Source: Membranipora membranacea
Lineage: Eukaryota; Bryozoa; Gymnolaemata; Cheilostomatida; Membraniporidae
Length of the DNA: 64,000 nucleotides
NCBI GenBank assembly: GCA_914767715.1
Contig: OU612067.1
Coordinates: forward strand, 6,510,001 to 6,574,000
Direction of reading: 5' to 3'
The position numbers and the translations under genes were made by a program. Below the pieces are notes generated by a model. The model was not told the DNA's origin and made no database searches. It saw nothing but the letters and a program-made list of their open reading frames with translations. The stretch's first letter is position 1, and every line of letters starts with the position of its first letter. Positions 47,407-58,377 of this stretch are shown here, one piece after another.

Positions 47407-50400
47407 GTGACAGAGTAGCTATGGAGCCTGGTGTATCGTGTAGGAGATGTGATCATTGTAAATCAGGTCGGTACAATCTCTGTCCTGACGTTGTGTTCTA
47501 CGCTACGCCACCTGTACACGGATCTCTGACCAGATACTGTACACAGGCAGCGGACTTCTGCTTCAAGTAGGTCCCTTATGATATGATATTGATCAGATCT
47601 TTACATGTTGAATATGGTCAGCGTACCACACTTTAATATTAGGTCAGCCCTGATGCTGAAATAACAGTTATACTTTTATATAGCCTTTTGAACAAAACAA
47701 CAGTTGACTCAGGGCCTCAGCAACACAATTAAATGGATTATTAAGCCATAGCAAAGTTGATATATAAACGTTAACACTGCTTTTGATTAGTCAAAGGTGC
47801 CTCAAATCACAGCTTGACCACACTACCCTCTGGCCAAATCCACAACACCTCAATGACTGACTCGAGCGGAAATCTGAGGTGATGCTCCGTCATATTACAA
47901 CCACCACCAGTGTGCGTATCTGATCACCAGATTTTTATTTTCCAAATACATATGGGGTATTTGTTGTGGAGAGCTATGAACAGGACCTGTCTGTGGCAGC
48001 TTGTGATTATATGATGTACTGGTCTGGTTTATAGCTCTCCACAACAATAGTTTGGTAAAAATTACTTTTAATTGATTCGAACCAGTTGCCGCACCAGAGA
48101 CAGGAAGTTTGGGACTCTCTGTCCAGAGGCTCTGCTTGAGTTTTGGTTGGGCTACAATTCAGAGTTATGCCCTCCCCGACACTTAGGTTCAGAGAGAGCA
48201 TAAGTCCTCAAACATGTTATGGTTTAGAAATCGTTCGAAGGAGAACCCTGAATCATAGAAGTGGCACTCACAATATTGGGCCAAACTGTAACCACTCTCA
48301 TGGTCGTATCACATTTTGGTTCAAGTTTTAATGAGGTCATCTAGATTTGATTGCAGTGGATATCTAAGCCAAATCATCTTGATACAGGAGGTTTGGGGCA
48401 ATGACAAATACATAAATACAACTAATACCTTCATCTTATAAGTATTTTGTTGCTGCTAACTTTTAAGCTCCATAGTTGTTCTACAATGGTTGCTTGATGA
48501 TTGATGTATCCGTCACTCATACCTCAGTCTCATGTTCTCTTTGATAGATTACCAGACCACGTAACATTTGTGGAAGATGCACTACTAGAGCCTCTCAGTG
48601 TAGGAGTACAAGCGTGTAACAGTGGAGGAGTAAGTCTAGGTAAACGTGTACTGGTATGTGGAGCTGGGCCGATAGGACTAGTATATATCATGACTGCTAA
48701 GGCTTAGGGAGCCATAGAACTTTGTGTTACAGGTCAGTCAGTGTTGTTTTATGGTATGATGTGATTTGATGCTTTGCTTTTTGGTTCACTTTTGCCACAT
48801 TTCGTCTATCTGAGTATTAGTGACAGTTTAGTTTGGCTTGTCAAGGGGCTGACTAAACGTACACCAGTACCAATTTTCGTAAGCTGACGAATAAGTTAAT
48901 GTCATGTTCTGATGTTGAGCAGTTGTTTAATAGCCTTAAATTTCACAATTTTGAGTGTGTACCAAAAGGCCAGCTTTTCCTCCTACAAACACTAGGGTAT
49001 TATGATGGGTCTAGTCTCCTGATATCCAGTGCTTTAGTTTGGGAAATGGTTTCATATGCAACATAACGTTCTCTTATATAACTTCTACTCACCACGAGAC
49101 GAGCCATCTATCTGAGCCTGTAGGTGGGTGTGTAGGTGGGTGTGTGGGTGGTGTCTGGACCTGGTTCATCTTTATTTCAGTAGCTTTAGATAATACCTGA
49201 CCAGCCTAATAATAACAATTGTTGATTGTGTATTTTTGATTTGTGTTGTGCCTCATATTGAATCATGTATGTATCATCATAAATACCATTTGTAATCTGC
49301 TCTTATGTAAAACATGATCTGATTTGCGTTGATCGGTTAAGTCTGAAACAAAGTTCATATATAATATAATTTCAGACATCAGCCAGTCGCGGTTAGACTT
49401 TGCTAAGACAGTTGGAGCTGATCACACTATCCTGGCTGATACTAGAGATGGTCTGGAGATGTCTAAGGCAGCATTTGGAGATAACATGCCTGAAGTTACT
49501 ATAGAGTGTAGTGGAGCTGAGAGCGCTACTCAACTAGCTATAGATGTAAGTCAGAAGGCAACTTATTTATTTGTTAACACAACACTGTTGTATGATTCTG
49601 CATACTGGCAGCATCAAAAGTGCTGTTTTGAGATTAAGAGAGTGAGAAAAAAAGATACCCAACGGTATAACCGTGAAGAACAGGACATTTTGGGGATACC
49701 TGCAGTATTGAGGAATACCCTAGGTCTAGGAGAAAAAATTTGTCATTTGGCATATGTCTGAAATAGCTTAATTTAGTGTAGATATAATTTACACACCATC
49801 CTATACCATATAGACTTGCACCTAGCTAAGATTTAGTGTTAGCTAACATTAAGTCACAAACTGACCAGCTAACCTAAACACTTGCCACCATTTACTCATT
49901 GAGGGTACTTTAAGAAGCACATATTAGATTAGCTTGTTAGATTGGTCTTTCAACATGTGAATTTTGCATAACAGTTTTCAGAATCACCTCATATTACAGC
50001 TCAATTCTCAGAATGACTTTCAGTATAATTGGATATTAGAATACTGTGGTCAATTGGATGCGATGAATTTCTTAAAGCTCAATTTAGTACAAAACATACA
50101 ATTATTTAGCTTTCGCTAATGCTTGCAGATTGCACCCTCTGTAAATCTTAGTTTATATGCTGTATTATTTATCATCACTTCTCTCTTGATTGACAGGCGA
50201 CTAGATCTAGAGGTGTTATTGTACTGGTAGGAATGGGTCCTGATTTGGTCAGAGTGCCTTTAGCACTCGCAGCTAGTCGTGAGTTGGATATACGCAGAGT
50301 GTTCAGATACTGCAATACGTGAGTTTTATGAATTATTAATTAACCACGACCAGTATAAGCCATTACCACCACTAATCACATTCAATAATGACAATGAATG

Positions 50401-51098
50401 TTCACATGTTTCAGAATGGAATTGTCTCCTCTCTGACATTAAGGGTATAACTCAAAAACATGATATCAAGTGTATCTGATCAGAGAGGTCCCACCCTCCC
50501 TGAACTGATCTACTAGGGTTTAGTGAAATAGTTTTGATCTGGTAATGTGAAATATGAGTTGGGATGTGTCTCAGCAAGCTTGGCTGCCTGACTGATTTTA
50601 CCTGAATAAGCCTAGCTGATTCACCCACTCATGAAATATAACTACATCGTGAAGGCCATAAACTGTTGGCTTTGCGCCTATTATTGAGGCATTCTCACAC
50701 CAAGGACGCACTGAAGAATTGAATATGTTTTCAAATCAAACGCAACCAACAGTGCTTCACCACTTCCTTATTCCTGACTACAAAAGATGCTTGTGGAAGT
50801 GCAACCTTCTTTCTTATTTCAATATCTTATATCCCATCAGACTCCTATCCAATGCTCATTTCCCCAGGCTTATATCCATATCTCACACTCTTTATCGGTG
50901 ATTTCTAACACCAGAACTTACATATCCTTGTCCCTTAATTGTAGATATCAGACGACCCTAGACATGATATCATCAGGACGAGTTACAGTCAAAATTTTTG
51001 TTACTCACAGATTCAAGCTTGAGCAGACTTTGGATGCATATAAGACTGCTATTGAGGGTAAAGGTATCAAAGTCATGATAAGCTCTACTAGGTGTTAG
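47407..51098 (+). CDS. SORD: Sorbitol dehydrogenase-like (zinc MDR family), 5' exons not found, one in-frame stop
   Basis: Exons: 47407-47566, 48548-48732, 49376-49545, 50197-50318, 50945-51098, with all phases compatible. About 263 codons correspond to the family from roughly residue 95 to the C terminus. Visible features: GDRVAMEPG, the structural-zinc cysteines [23 protein letters not shown] with the zinc-site Glu region, the Rossmann loop [24 protein letters not shown] and THRF. NAD-linked oxidation of sorbitol and other polyols to ketoses in the cytosol is the family function. Codon 48704-48706 is TAG (AKA[12 protein letters not shown]) where a Leu or Met is normal, so the gene is a pseudogene, a null allele or affected by a sequence error. 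The first exon starts in phase 1, so upstream exons with the catalytic Cys/His should exist, but none is visible between 42 and 47.4 kb. Confidence 0.75.
47958..48048. repeat. Hairpin in the first SORD-like intron
   Basis: ttgttgtggagagctat and atagctctccacaacaa are exact complements about 54 bp apart. Confidence 0.7.
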
Positions 51099-52040
51099 TC
51101 GCACCGGCCGTTACTTATGGCAGATCTGGTGGGTGGACAAATATGTAGGAGAATTCTACTAGATAGCTACTACAGCTGATAATCTATGCAATAAATGGGA
51201 TGACTTTAATGTAACGCAACATTACAGTACATGTGATGACATGTATTTGTAACTTGCGTTACACAAAATTTTCCTGACGTGCTCAGTCGATGGCTCCTGT
51301 GAGCTGTACAATATGTAATTTCTATATATATAAGTCCTGTATATATTTAAAAGTTATTAATCCTTTTTTCAACATTATCAGTCATTATAAGCACTGCTAC
51401 GAACCTAAAATACATTATCAGTATACATTATTTGTTGCGAGGAGTCAATATAATGTTTTAATGTAATGCCATAATTGTGTATAAGTGCTCAGGGGATAGA
51501 TCGTATACACACATTATGATGTTGCTTATCGGTATTCAAATATTTCATAATTCATAAATAATCATTTTAATAAGATCCAAAATAAATGCAATCAATCATA
51601 AAGTGATGTCTCTGTTGCACTATAAGTCATTTTGTGGGACGATCATATTTTGAGAGGCGGAAAAACTCATGCAAGATTGGTTTGGTTGCAGAAGAACTGT
51701 TACTGATTTACAAGCATTCATAGATACATTTACTTGCCCTTTGTCTCAAATTTGGTGCTTGACAAAGTACAATGCTAAAGCCTGTGGCTTTCCAAATAAG
51801 CAGGACAAATTGGTGGACAAGCTCACAATCATATCATTAGTAGATGGTATTAGTGTTTCTTTCTCTTTATGCAAGTGCTGAGTACAAACAGATGACCTGC
51901 ATTGTAAGTTTAGTGTTTACTGCAATCATCTGTACATGGACAGGTAGCTAGCAAAGACTAAGCCAGTGTAAATACGTGGATAGCGGATCCATTATATTAT
52001 TACTGGGCACAGACAATGAGCAATCAATAATAAGGTCACT
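51099..52040. other. Intergenic, no gene seen
   Basis: AT-rich. It would contain the SORD-like 3' UTR. A small open frame at 51669-51881 has no recognisable content. Confidence 0.45.
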
Positions 52041-52050
52041 GAGAGCTCGG

Positions 52051-52920
52051 GAGTATATAAGTAGATGTGATAGCTGCAATCTTTGCTCTCCTGCGTCCAG
52101 ACGCTGCTTGGACAGGTTGGGCCTGAAGCAGACTGCTACAGACTGATGTGGTAAGTTACTGCTATCTTAGTTTTAACGTGATGTGCATTTTGTCAATGTT
52201 TGCTAATAGATTGGTGTGGATAAATGTATATGTGCAAATCAGTTTAAAGCAGTTCAACATCTTTCACACCTTGTTGAGATTTTAGACAGTAGTAAACAAT
52301 CATTTATTAGTTTTGGTTGGTAATTCAATAATGACAAGGTTAATAGGCAATAAATACTCTTTTCATTGGAATTCAAATGGGTTACGACCATCTTTTCTCA
52401 ATTTATACTGCCAACAACAAATTCAGTAATTGGCAGCTTTCGCAAGCTGCTACATGGATATTCATATGCGGCTCGTAGAATAGTATTTTGTAAAAGATTC
52501 TTGTTGACATGATTTCTCTGGGATGGAACAGATCATTTGTCGCTCCTTTCTGCTATGTTTATCACACAATTTACACTGCCAATTTGTTTACAGATGGATG
52601 TGGTGGTTTGGAAGCTGATGACACACTGGAGACCTGGATACCTCTGGAGACGTCTGGAGCTTCTAGGAGTGGAGTCAGCACTGAAGACGGTTCGGATCCT
52701 GCAAGAAAGTATGGTATTATATATTATTTTACACTTGGACACTTTTTATGAATGTTTGCATGCCTGTGTATGTTTCAGATCGCTTGGTGCAATGTCATCA
52801 TGTAGATGTATAGCTAGGTGTGGTACAGCGATGTCTAAGAAGCGCCTGAGGGACACCCCGAGCATGTTTAGCTATCGCCAGTGGAAACGCAGATCTTAAG
52901 ATGGTATCCTGACGGGCAGC
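52051..52920 (+). other. Possible TATA-driven spliced transcript
   Basis: TATATAAG at 52053-52060 is followed about 25-30 bp later by a pyrimidine-rich initiator. A segment ending in donor GATGTG|GTAAGT at 52150/52151 comes next. Further exon-like blocks are about 52594-52707 (acceptor TGTTTACAG, donor AAA|GTATGG) and from 52779 (acceptor TTTCAG). The last two join in phase 2 to an open frame ending SKKRLRDTP...QWKRRS and TAA at 52899. No start codon fits the first block. It may be a non-coding RNA, a small protein with a different start, or part of a repeat. No family recognised. Confidence 0.3.
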
Positions 52921-53119
52921 GCAGTCAGGAGCTTCGGCGGATCGGGACACACTCTGGGTAGCAGCATTGCAGTATGCTGTGGATCGCAGGGCTCGCCATC
53001 ACCTACAAACTACACTTCACTGATCACGCACCTTGCTGGTCTTGGTAATTACCCAGGTGATTGTGGATGTAACATTAATTGTGTTCTTGTTCTTGTTCTT
53101 GTGAGCTTTAGTGTAGGGT

Positions 53120-53425
53120 AGGGTTGCTAACTTGTTTGCTATTAAATGACTGTTTGAAAAGTTGCTCGGCTTGAGCTGTAGGATAGTGTAGGGTAGTGTA
53201 GGATAGGTTTGTTACCATGTTTGCTATTAAATGATCGTTTGAAAAGTTGCTTGAGCTGTAGTGTTGCTAACTTGTTTGCTTTTAACTGATCGTTTGAAAA
53301 GCTGCTCGGCTTGAGCTGTAATGTAGGATATTGTAGGGTTGTGTAGGATAGGTTTGTTACCATGTTTGCTATTAAATGATCGTTTGAAAAGTTGCTTGAG
53401 CTGTAGTGTAGTTTAGGGTAGGGTC
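53120..53425. repeat. Minisatellite-like repeats
   Basis: At least four imperfect copies of tttgctattaaatgatcgtt-tgaaaagttgct with following gagctgta, at about 53138, 53219, 53276 and 53364. They are separated by variable gtgtagggtagtgtagga stretches. It lies just after the possible transcript above. Confidence 0.8.
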
Positions 53426-53429
53426 TCAT

Positions 53430-55950
53430 GCCATGTTTCTTCTTATCGATGGCCCATCCTCGCTCTCACTCATTCTTTTTTTATTTGTTTTAATTTAAAT
53501 TTTTGGAGATGGATTTGTGTGGGTACAGCTGTGTCATGCTTGTGTTTTCCAGTTGTACGTACTGACTGACTGACTCACCGGTATCGACTTTAGGGTTTTA
53601 TTTACTTATTTAGGGTTAGATTTATTATTTAGTGATTAGTTTATTAGGTTAGTATGACTGGGAAAGATGAGTACTGATACAGCTGTATCCACATTTGTTC
53701 ATTGCTTTCATTGCTAATTTTTGTGAACTTGTGATTAAATTTTAGTTTAGGACCCCGCTCTCCTTCCCCCTTCCATCCCCCCTTCCTTCCCCCTTCTTTC
53801 CCCGCTTCCTTCCTCACTGCTTGCATCTGCATTTTGTAAGCTTATTGTAGGTTGTTTTACCTTGTTGTAGGTATAATTGCCCATCTTCAAGTTTATATTG
53901 TAGATCGCCTCTCCAGCTGCAGATCATCACCAACTACTTATTACTAAAATTTATTACTATTAAATTGATTACTATTAAATGAACAGTTCAGTCACCGACC
54001 ATTTTTTTTTGCTTTACTTTTTTTGCGCTTCACTTATAAATTAAACTTTTATTCTTTGCTAAAACTCCAGCTGCTAACTACTAAAACTTACTTCTCTAAC
54101 ACTAATACCTACTTCTCTCAAACAAACACTAACATATAATCAAACTAACAATCTGGAGTTTTAGCAAATATGCTGACGGTCAAAAGACCCTTTTTTTTAG
54201 ATTAGGAGGTTTTGCTGATTATCGCTACAGCTTCTTGTTTTGTCACCATTGTTGTTTATCCATCTGTATTCTGTTGATGAATGATAACAACTAACCAATC
54301 GATTCCCATTCTGTATTCGACAGGTCTAGAATAACAAACCCTACAAAAACCTTTTCGAAGGGGGCTTCGGGTTCTTGCTCTGTATCAGGAGATTCAGAGA
54401 TTCTTCAGGCCCAGGGCAGCCGCAATAACTGGCTGTTTTATATCATGTCAGTTTGCGGTGGCTGACCTGTACTTGAATGACAAAATCAACAGAAATTGCA
54501 ATTGCTCTGAACAACTATGTGTCTATGGGATGCAAGTACAACTGCTTGAAACTAAAGCACAAGGTACTGTGAAGATTTTAAGTTATGTCTGTTTGTGCAT
54601 TTGATTGCCTTTTGCAAAAACCATGCCAGTTTCCTGAGCTGTCCCAAATAAGTATGGTAATTTCCCTTTGAGATTCTGCACTCAGTTTGGCGATATCGGC
54701 CAATCTCAGCTGGTTGTAGTTTGTTTACTTTGTTGGTCAATTTTAGCTTTACAAGAGACTATTTATTCTGTGGTTGGTTTTAATGCACCAGTATAGTAGA
54801 CAGTGTAGTTGTTATGAGTCTATCATTTGCATTTGCAAGAACATTGTATCATACCAGACAGGCTTAGACCACGACAGGTTTAATGTTTGCTACATACAAT
54901 GTTTGAGACAGATTTACTATAGTTTCCTGTCACAACTCCAGTTTAACCACCGATCTTAGGTACCTGTAATATCCATAAATTATTGTTTTGGTTTAACAAG
55001 ATTTGCCAAAGCTGACCCTTTTCTATACTGTAGGTGTAAATCTTGACAGCATTTAATTTTTTGCTTTTCAATTCCATGACTCTTGGGCAAAACTTTGAAC
55101 TCGATTGCAGGATTTGACAAATCTAGATTTTGAGACTCAAATTAAGGACTTTTCTCTCCCTTGTTTTAAGTTACTGTTGTTAAAATCCAGTTGAGTAAGA
55201 TATTGTGAATTCTTAATTTTCACCTATTCATTTTGTTCAGATGCAGATGAATGTGCACAATATCAAGTCGTGGGCGGAGGCTGGCGAGGTGGCGAGAGAT
55301 CGGGATACGGGGAAGGAGAAGGCGATTCTGGCGCAATATTCCACTAGGAGTTCTGCAACATAAGTCAAGTTAGTCATTTTGTTCAATGAATGGAAACTCG
55401 TTCATGACAGCGTCTAGTTTTACACTAAAATTTACAGTGGGAGCGGTGGTTTGTGGTACACCAGAACTAAACCCTATCATACCCCAATCATTCCCACCAA
55501 ATGATGTTGTGACAGAGCATTAGTTATTGCACAAACATGATGATATTCATTGTCAGCTTGTTTCGGTTTTACGGAATCTAGTAGTGCCGAATTTATCTGT
55601 AAGCTCTCACAATTTGATTTTGCCTCTTCACTGCGCATACTTATTTAATGAGTCGGTGACAGAAAATATGATTTAAAAAGTAGGAAAAGCATAGAGACAA
55701 CGGAGGTGATTTCCTGTCAATTAACAACCTAAATTTCCATGGGATAAAGTTAAACATAGTATATTTTGCTGCATATCTGGTGTAAATGATCATTCCATGT
55801 TGGTGAGTCGTTCAAAATAAGATCGCTCCATTCAGATTTTCCATGTCCAGTTTTACACTGAACCAATTCTAGAGAAGACGCTCTGTGAGCAGGTTGTATA
55901 AACAAATATTGAGGCGTATGCGAATGCCTTGGAATGCATTGGTTGTGTAT
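53430..55950. other. Mostly non-coding; one exon-like block
   Basis: A hairpin (gctaaaactccag at about 54058 and ctggagttttagc at about 54153) and a C/T-rich tract (53753-53810) are visible. At 55241-55355 a segment after acceptor TTTGTTCAG is open and encodes a short Glu/Lys/Ala-rich peptide (SWAEAGEVARDRDTGKEKAI). It has no recognisable homology and may be a last exon of the 52-kb transcript. Confidence 0.3.
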
Positions 55951-56014
55951 GACAAAAGATCATAAATGCAAAATTTGAAATCTATGAAATCAACACTAAA
56001 ATGTTTTCAAAGTA

Positions 56015-56480
56015 ATTGACAGTTTTTCAAATCGGAAGCCAACTGGCCCAGACGGTTTTCCAATGCGATCGTTAAAATATTAACAGATTTTCACTTTGGT
56101 TTTCAAAACAAGAATAGCACTATAGATGCTCAATTTTTTATAATGGAAAAGTTAGTTGGACTTTTTCAAGGCCTTTGATACAATTAGTCACGATTTTTAA
56201 TCAAAAGATTATCTTTCTATGGCTTTTCGACAAATTTTTAAAAGTACTTTTTATTAAGGTATTGAGAATTTTTTGAATTACAAATACAGACTTTGAAAAT
56301 CTGTGTGCCCCAGGGGTCAGTCCTCGGGCCTCTTTTGTGTAAATGATCTTTTTATGCAGCCCATGATTTGAGTTAGGTCTTATTTGCAGATGATACAATT
56401 ATTTTTAATACAGATAGCCAGTTGATGGCATCTCAACTTCAATTAGTGAATCAACGGTGCATTTCAAAAAGACTCATTTA
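56015..56480 (+). mobile_element. Decayed LINE reverse-transcriptase fragment 1
   Basis: RT blocks are recognisable in shifting frames: NRKPTGPDGFPM (about 56022), FGFQNKNSTIDAQFFIMEKL, DFFKAFDTISHDF followed by a stop, CVPQGSVLGPLL and the catalytic LFADDTIIFNTD (about 56380-56410). Stops and frameshifts make it dead. Later parts of the same ORF (KAPKNFEDSQ..., about 56730) appear after the inserted MITE at 56482-56704. Confidence 0.75.
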
Positions 56481-56481
56481 A

Positions 56482-56704
56482 ATAGACAGTTTTCTAAGCG
56501 CTGATTTAGGCCTCAATTTTGAGTTGTCCTCTCTCCAGAGGGTGCAGACTTTGAATCAAAAATCATTTTTATCCTTACATTAGCGGTTTTCAATATAACC
56601 CTCTTTCAGCAGGTTTTTCCTATGCGGTGTGGGTTAAAAGTACCAAACTGGAGAGAGGACAACTCCGAATTGAGGCATAAATCAGAGCTCAGAAAACCGT
56701 CTAT
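56482..56704. mobile_element. Foldback MITE, same family, copy 2
   Basis: It begins atagacagttttctaagcgc and ends gctcagaaaaccgtctat. It keeps most of the right arm and a shortened left arm. It sits inside a decayed reverse-transcriptase region, so it is younger than that LINE. Confidence 0.8.
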
Positions 56705-56829
56705 TATAAGTAGACCAATCAAGTTTTATTCAAAGCCCCTAAGAATTTTGAAGATAGCCAAAGCTTTTATCTCATGATGGGTTCTTCGATTTTGGAAACA
56801 AATAGAGGGTCAAGTTTCTCGGTTTAACT

Positions 56830-57600
56830 GCAATATCTAAAACGGCGGAACAAGTATTAGCTATCCAACTACGTTTCTATTTGGAAAATTCTAATATTCT
56901 AATCGACAGCCAGTTCGGATTCCGTGAAAAGCGGAACACAACATCTGCTATATCTAGACTAATAGAACAACTGTACGACAGTTTTAATCACAGTAAAATA
57001 ACACAATGAATATTTTTAGACTCCAGCAAGGCTTTTGACACCAACCATGATATTTTAATCAAAAAATTGCCTTTTTGTAATTTTACAAATGATGCATGTG
57101 ACTTGTTGAAATCTTATTTAGAAAATTGAGAACAATTTGTCAAAATCAACGATCATTCCAGTACAATATTTAAATGATGACGACGACACAAATATATTTT
57201 CCAATGATCCCGGAATTTTAAAATCGCATGTTCATAAAATTACCTGAAATGATTTTGTATAGTTTAAAATCAATTTATTACTCAAGCACCATTGTTCAAT
57301 TTTATGAACATGCGATTTTAAAATTCCGGGATCATTGGAAAATATATCCCAAAATAAACAAGTTTTAGATCCTGAACAGTACAAAATCAAACTTGGTTAT
57401 CAGGTTTTAGAGACAAATAATGGCACCAAATTTCTCGGCATGAGAGCATTACTTTTAAAACACATGTTTTAGAAAATTGTCGGAAATTGAACTACAATCC
57501 TATTTTTAATGCGTAGTGTACAACCGTACCTCGATGATCAATTTGTATTACACATTCTTTTATCCACATTTAATTTATGGTATTGGGTTTAATGGTCATG
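56830..57600 (+). mobile_element. Decayed LINE reverse-transcriptase fragment 2
   Basis: It reads DSQFGFREKRNTTSAISRLI, FLDSSKAFDT, NHDILIKKL and FKIN-like blocks with in-frame TGA codons (57006, 57127). It then runs through an inverted repeat and ends with a YPHL-like C-terminal remnant near 57553-57600. The RT blocks 'FGFR' and 'SKAFDT' occur again after fragment 1, so two LINE insertions or a duplication are present. Confidence 0.7.
57192..57347. repeat. Perfect 49-bp inverted repeat inside a LINE fragment
   Basis: Arms 57192-57240 and 57299-57347 are exact complements over 49 bp (atatattttccaatgatccc ... gggatcattggaaaatatat) around a 58-bp loop. The left arm is the sense RT sequence after the DD motif (DDTNIFSNDPGILKSHVHK), so the right arm is an inverted duplicate. 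Confidence 0.85.
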
Positions 57601-57619
57601 GTTTTCTGTGGGAGGCCAT

Positions 57620-58377
57620 ACCCATACCCGCCTAGCGGGAAGGCGCCAGAGCGCCCCTCCCGCACCCACCCCGCCTGGCCCTACCACCTTTAAACCCATG
57701 GATGCAGCCCTGGTTACCAGTCACTATGTTTGCAGGCAATCTGATGCGAGCATAAGGTTAATTAATGGGCTCCATTTGCAGAGAGTAAAATTTATCAGCA
57801 TTATGTAATAGCATGGATAATATCATTCCAAAACAGCACATTATTTGTTAACAGTCTACACTACCTGAGTTCAACAAACTTCGCTCTAGCCAGGATTCTT
57901 GAGGAACATGTTGTTTGTTTGAATATCCTAGCCTTCAATATCTTCATCAAATACATTACATTATCGAAGCCTTCACTTCACACTATCAAGCTGATAATAA
58001 GATAAGCCCATGACGCCTAGGACTAAGTACTGTCCAGTCTAGCACTTTAATAGTAATAGAACTGAGGCTTGATACGCTGTTGAATTTCAATCAATCACTC
58101 CCACTGTAACTAATCGTTCAAGTTTCAATTTGCAAACATTCCACATTTTGTCATTGTCAGACGGATGAACTAGAGAAGGAAGTCGCAAAGCTATAAGGGA
58201 ATAATATTCAGAGTTAGAGTACTACCTCAGTTAACTAGCCAGTGAAACACATCAGAGCTGACTAGCTGAGCTGACTAAGGAATGGTATGAATCTGGATAT
58301 ACATAATCATGTACTAGGGAATAGGCATACTCATACTGGTCTGTCTAGTTGGTAAACAAGCTCATATATAACCAGTT
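57620..58377. other. Region upstream of the transporter
   Basis: A GC-rich patch (ggcgccagagcgcccctccc, 57643-57662) resembles one at 45041-45080 and is probably repeat-derived. The rest should hold the promoter and 5' UTR of the transporter; no clear TATA box. Confidence 0.4.

Noticed and set aside
53120-53425. CRISPR-like array
   Set aside because: Units are irregular, spacers are themselves repetitive, and the genome is eukaryotic.
54361-54480. Histone H3-like phrase in one frame (LALYQEIQRFFRPRAA)
   Set aside because: Only a few residues match by chance; no H3 sequence continues before or after.
57608-57808. 66-aa Pro/Arg-rich open frame
   Set aside because: It arises from a GC-rich repeat patch that also occurs near 45.05 kb.
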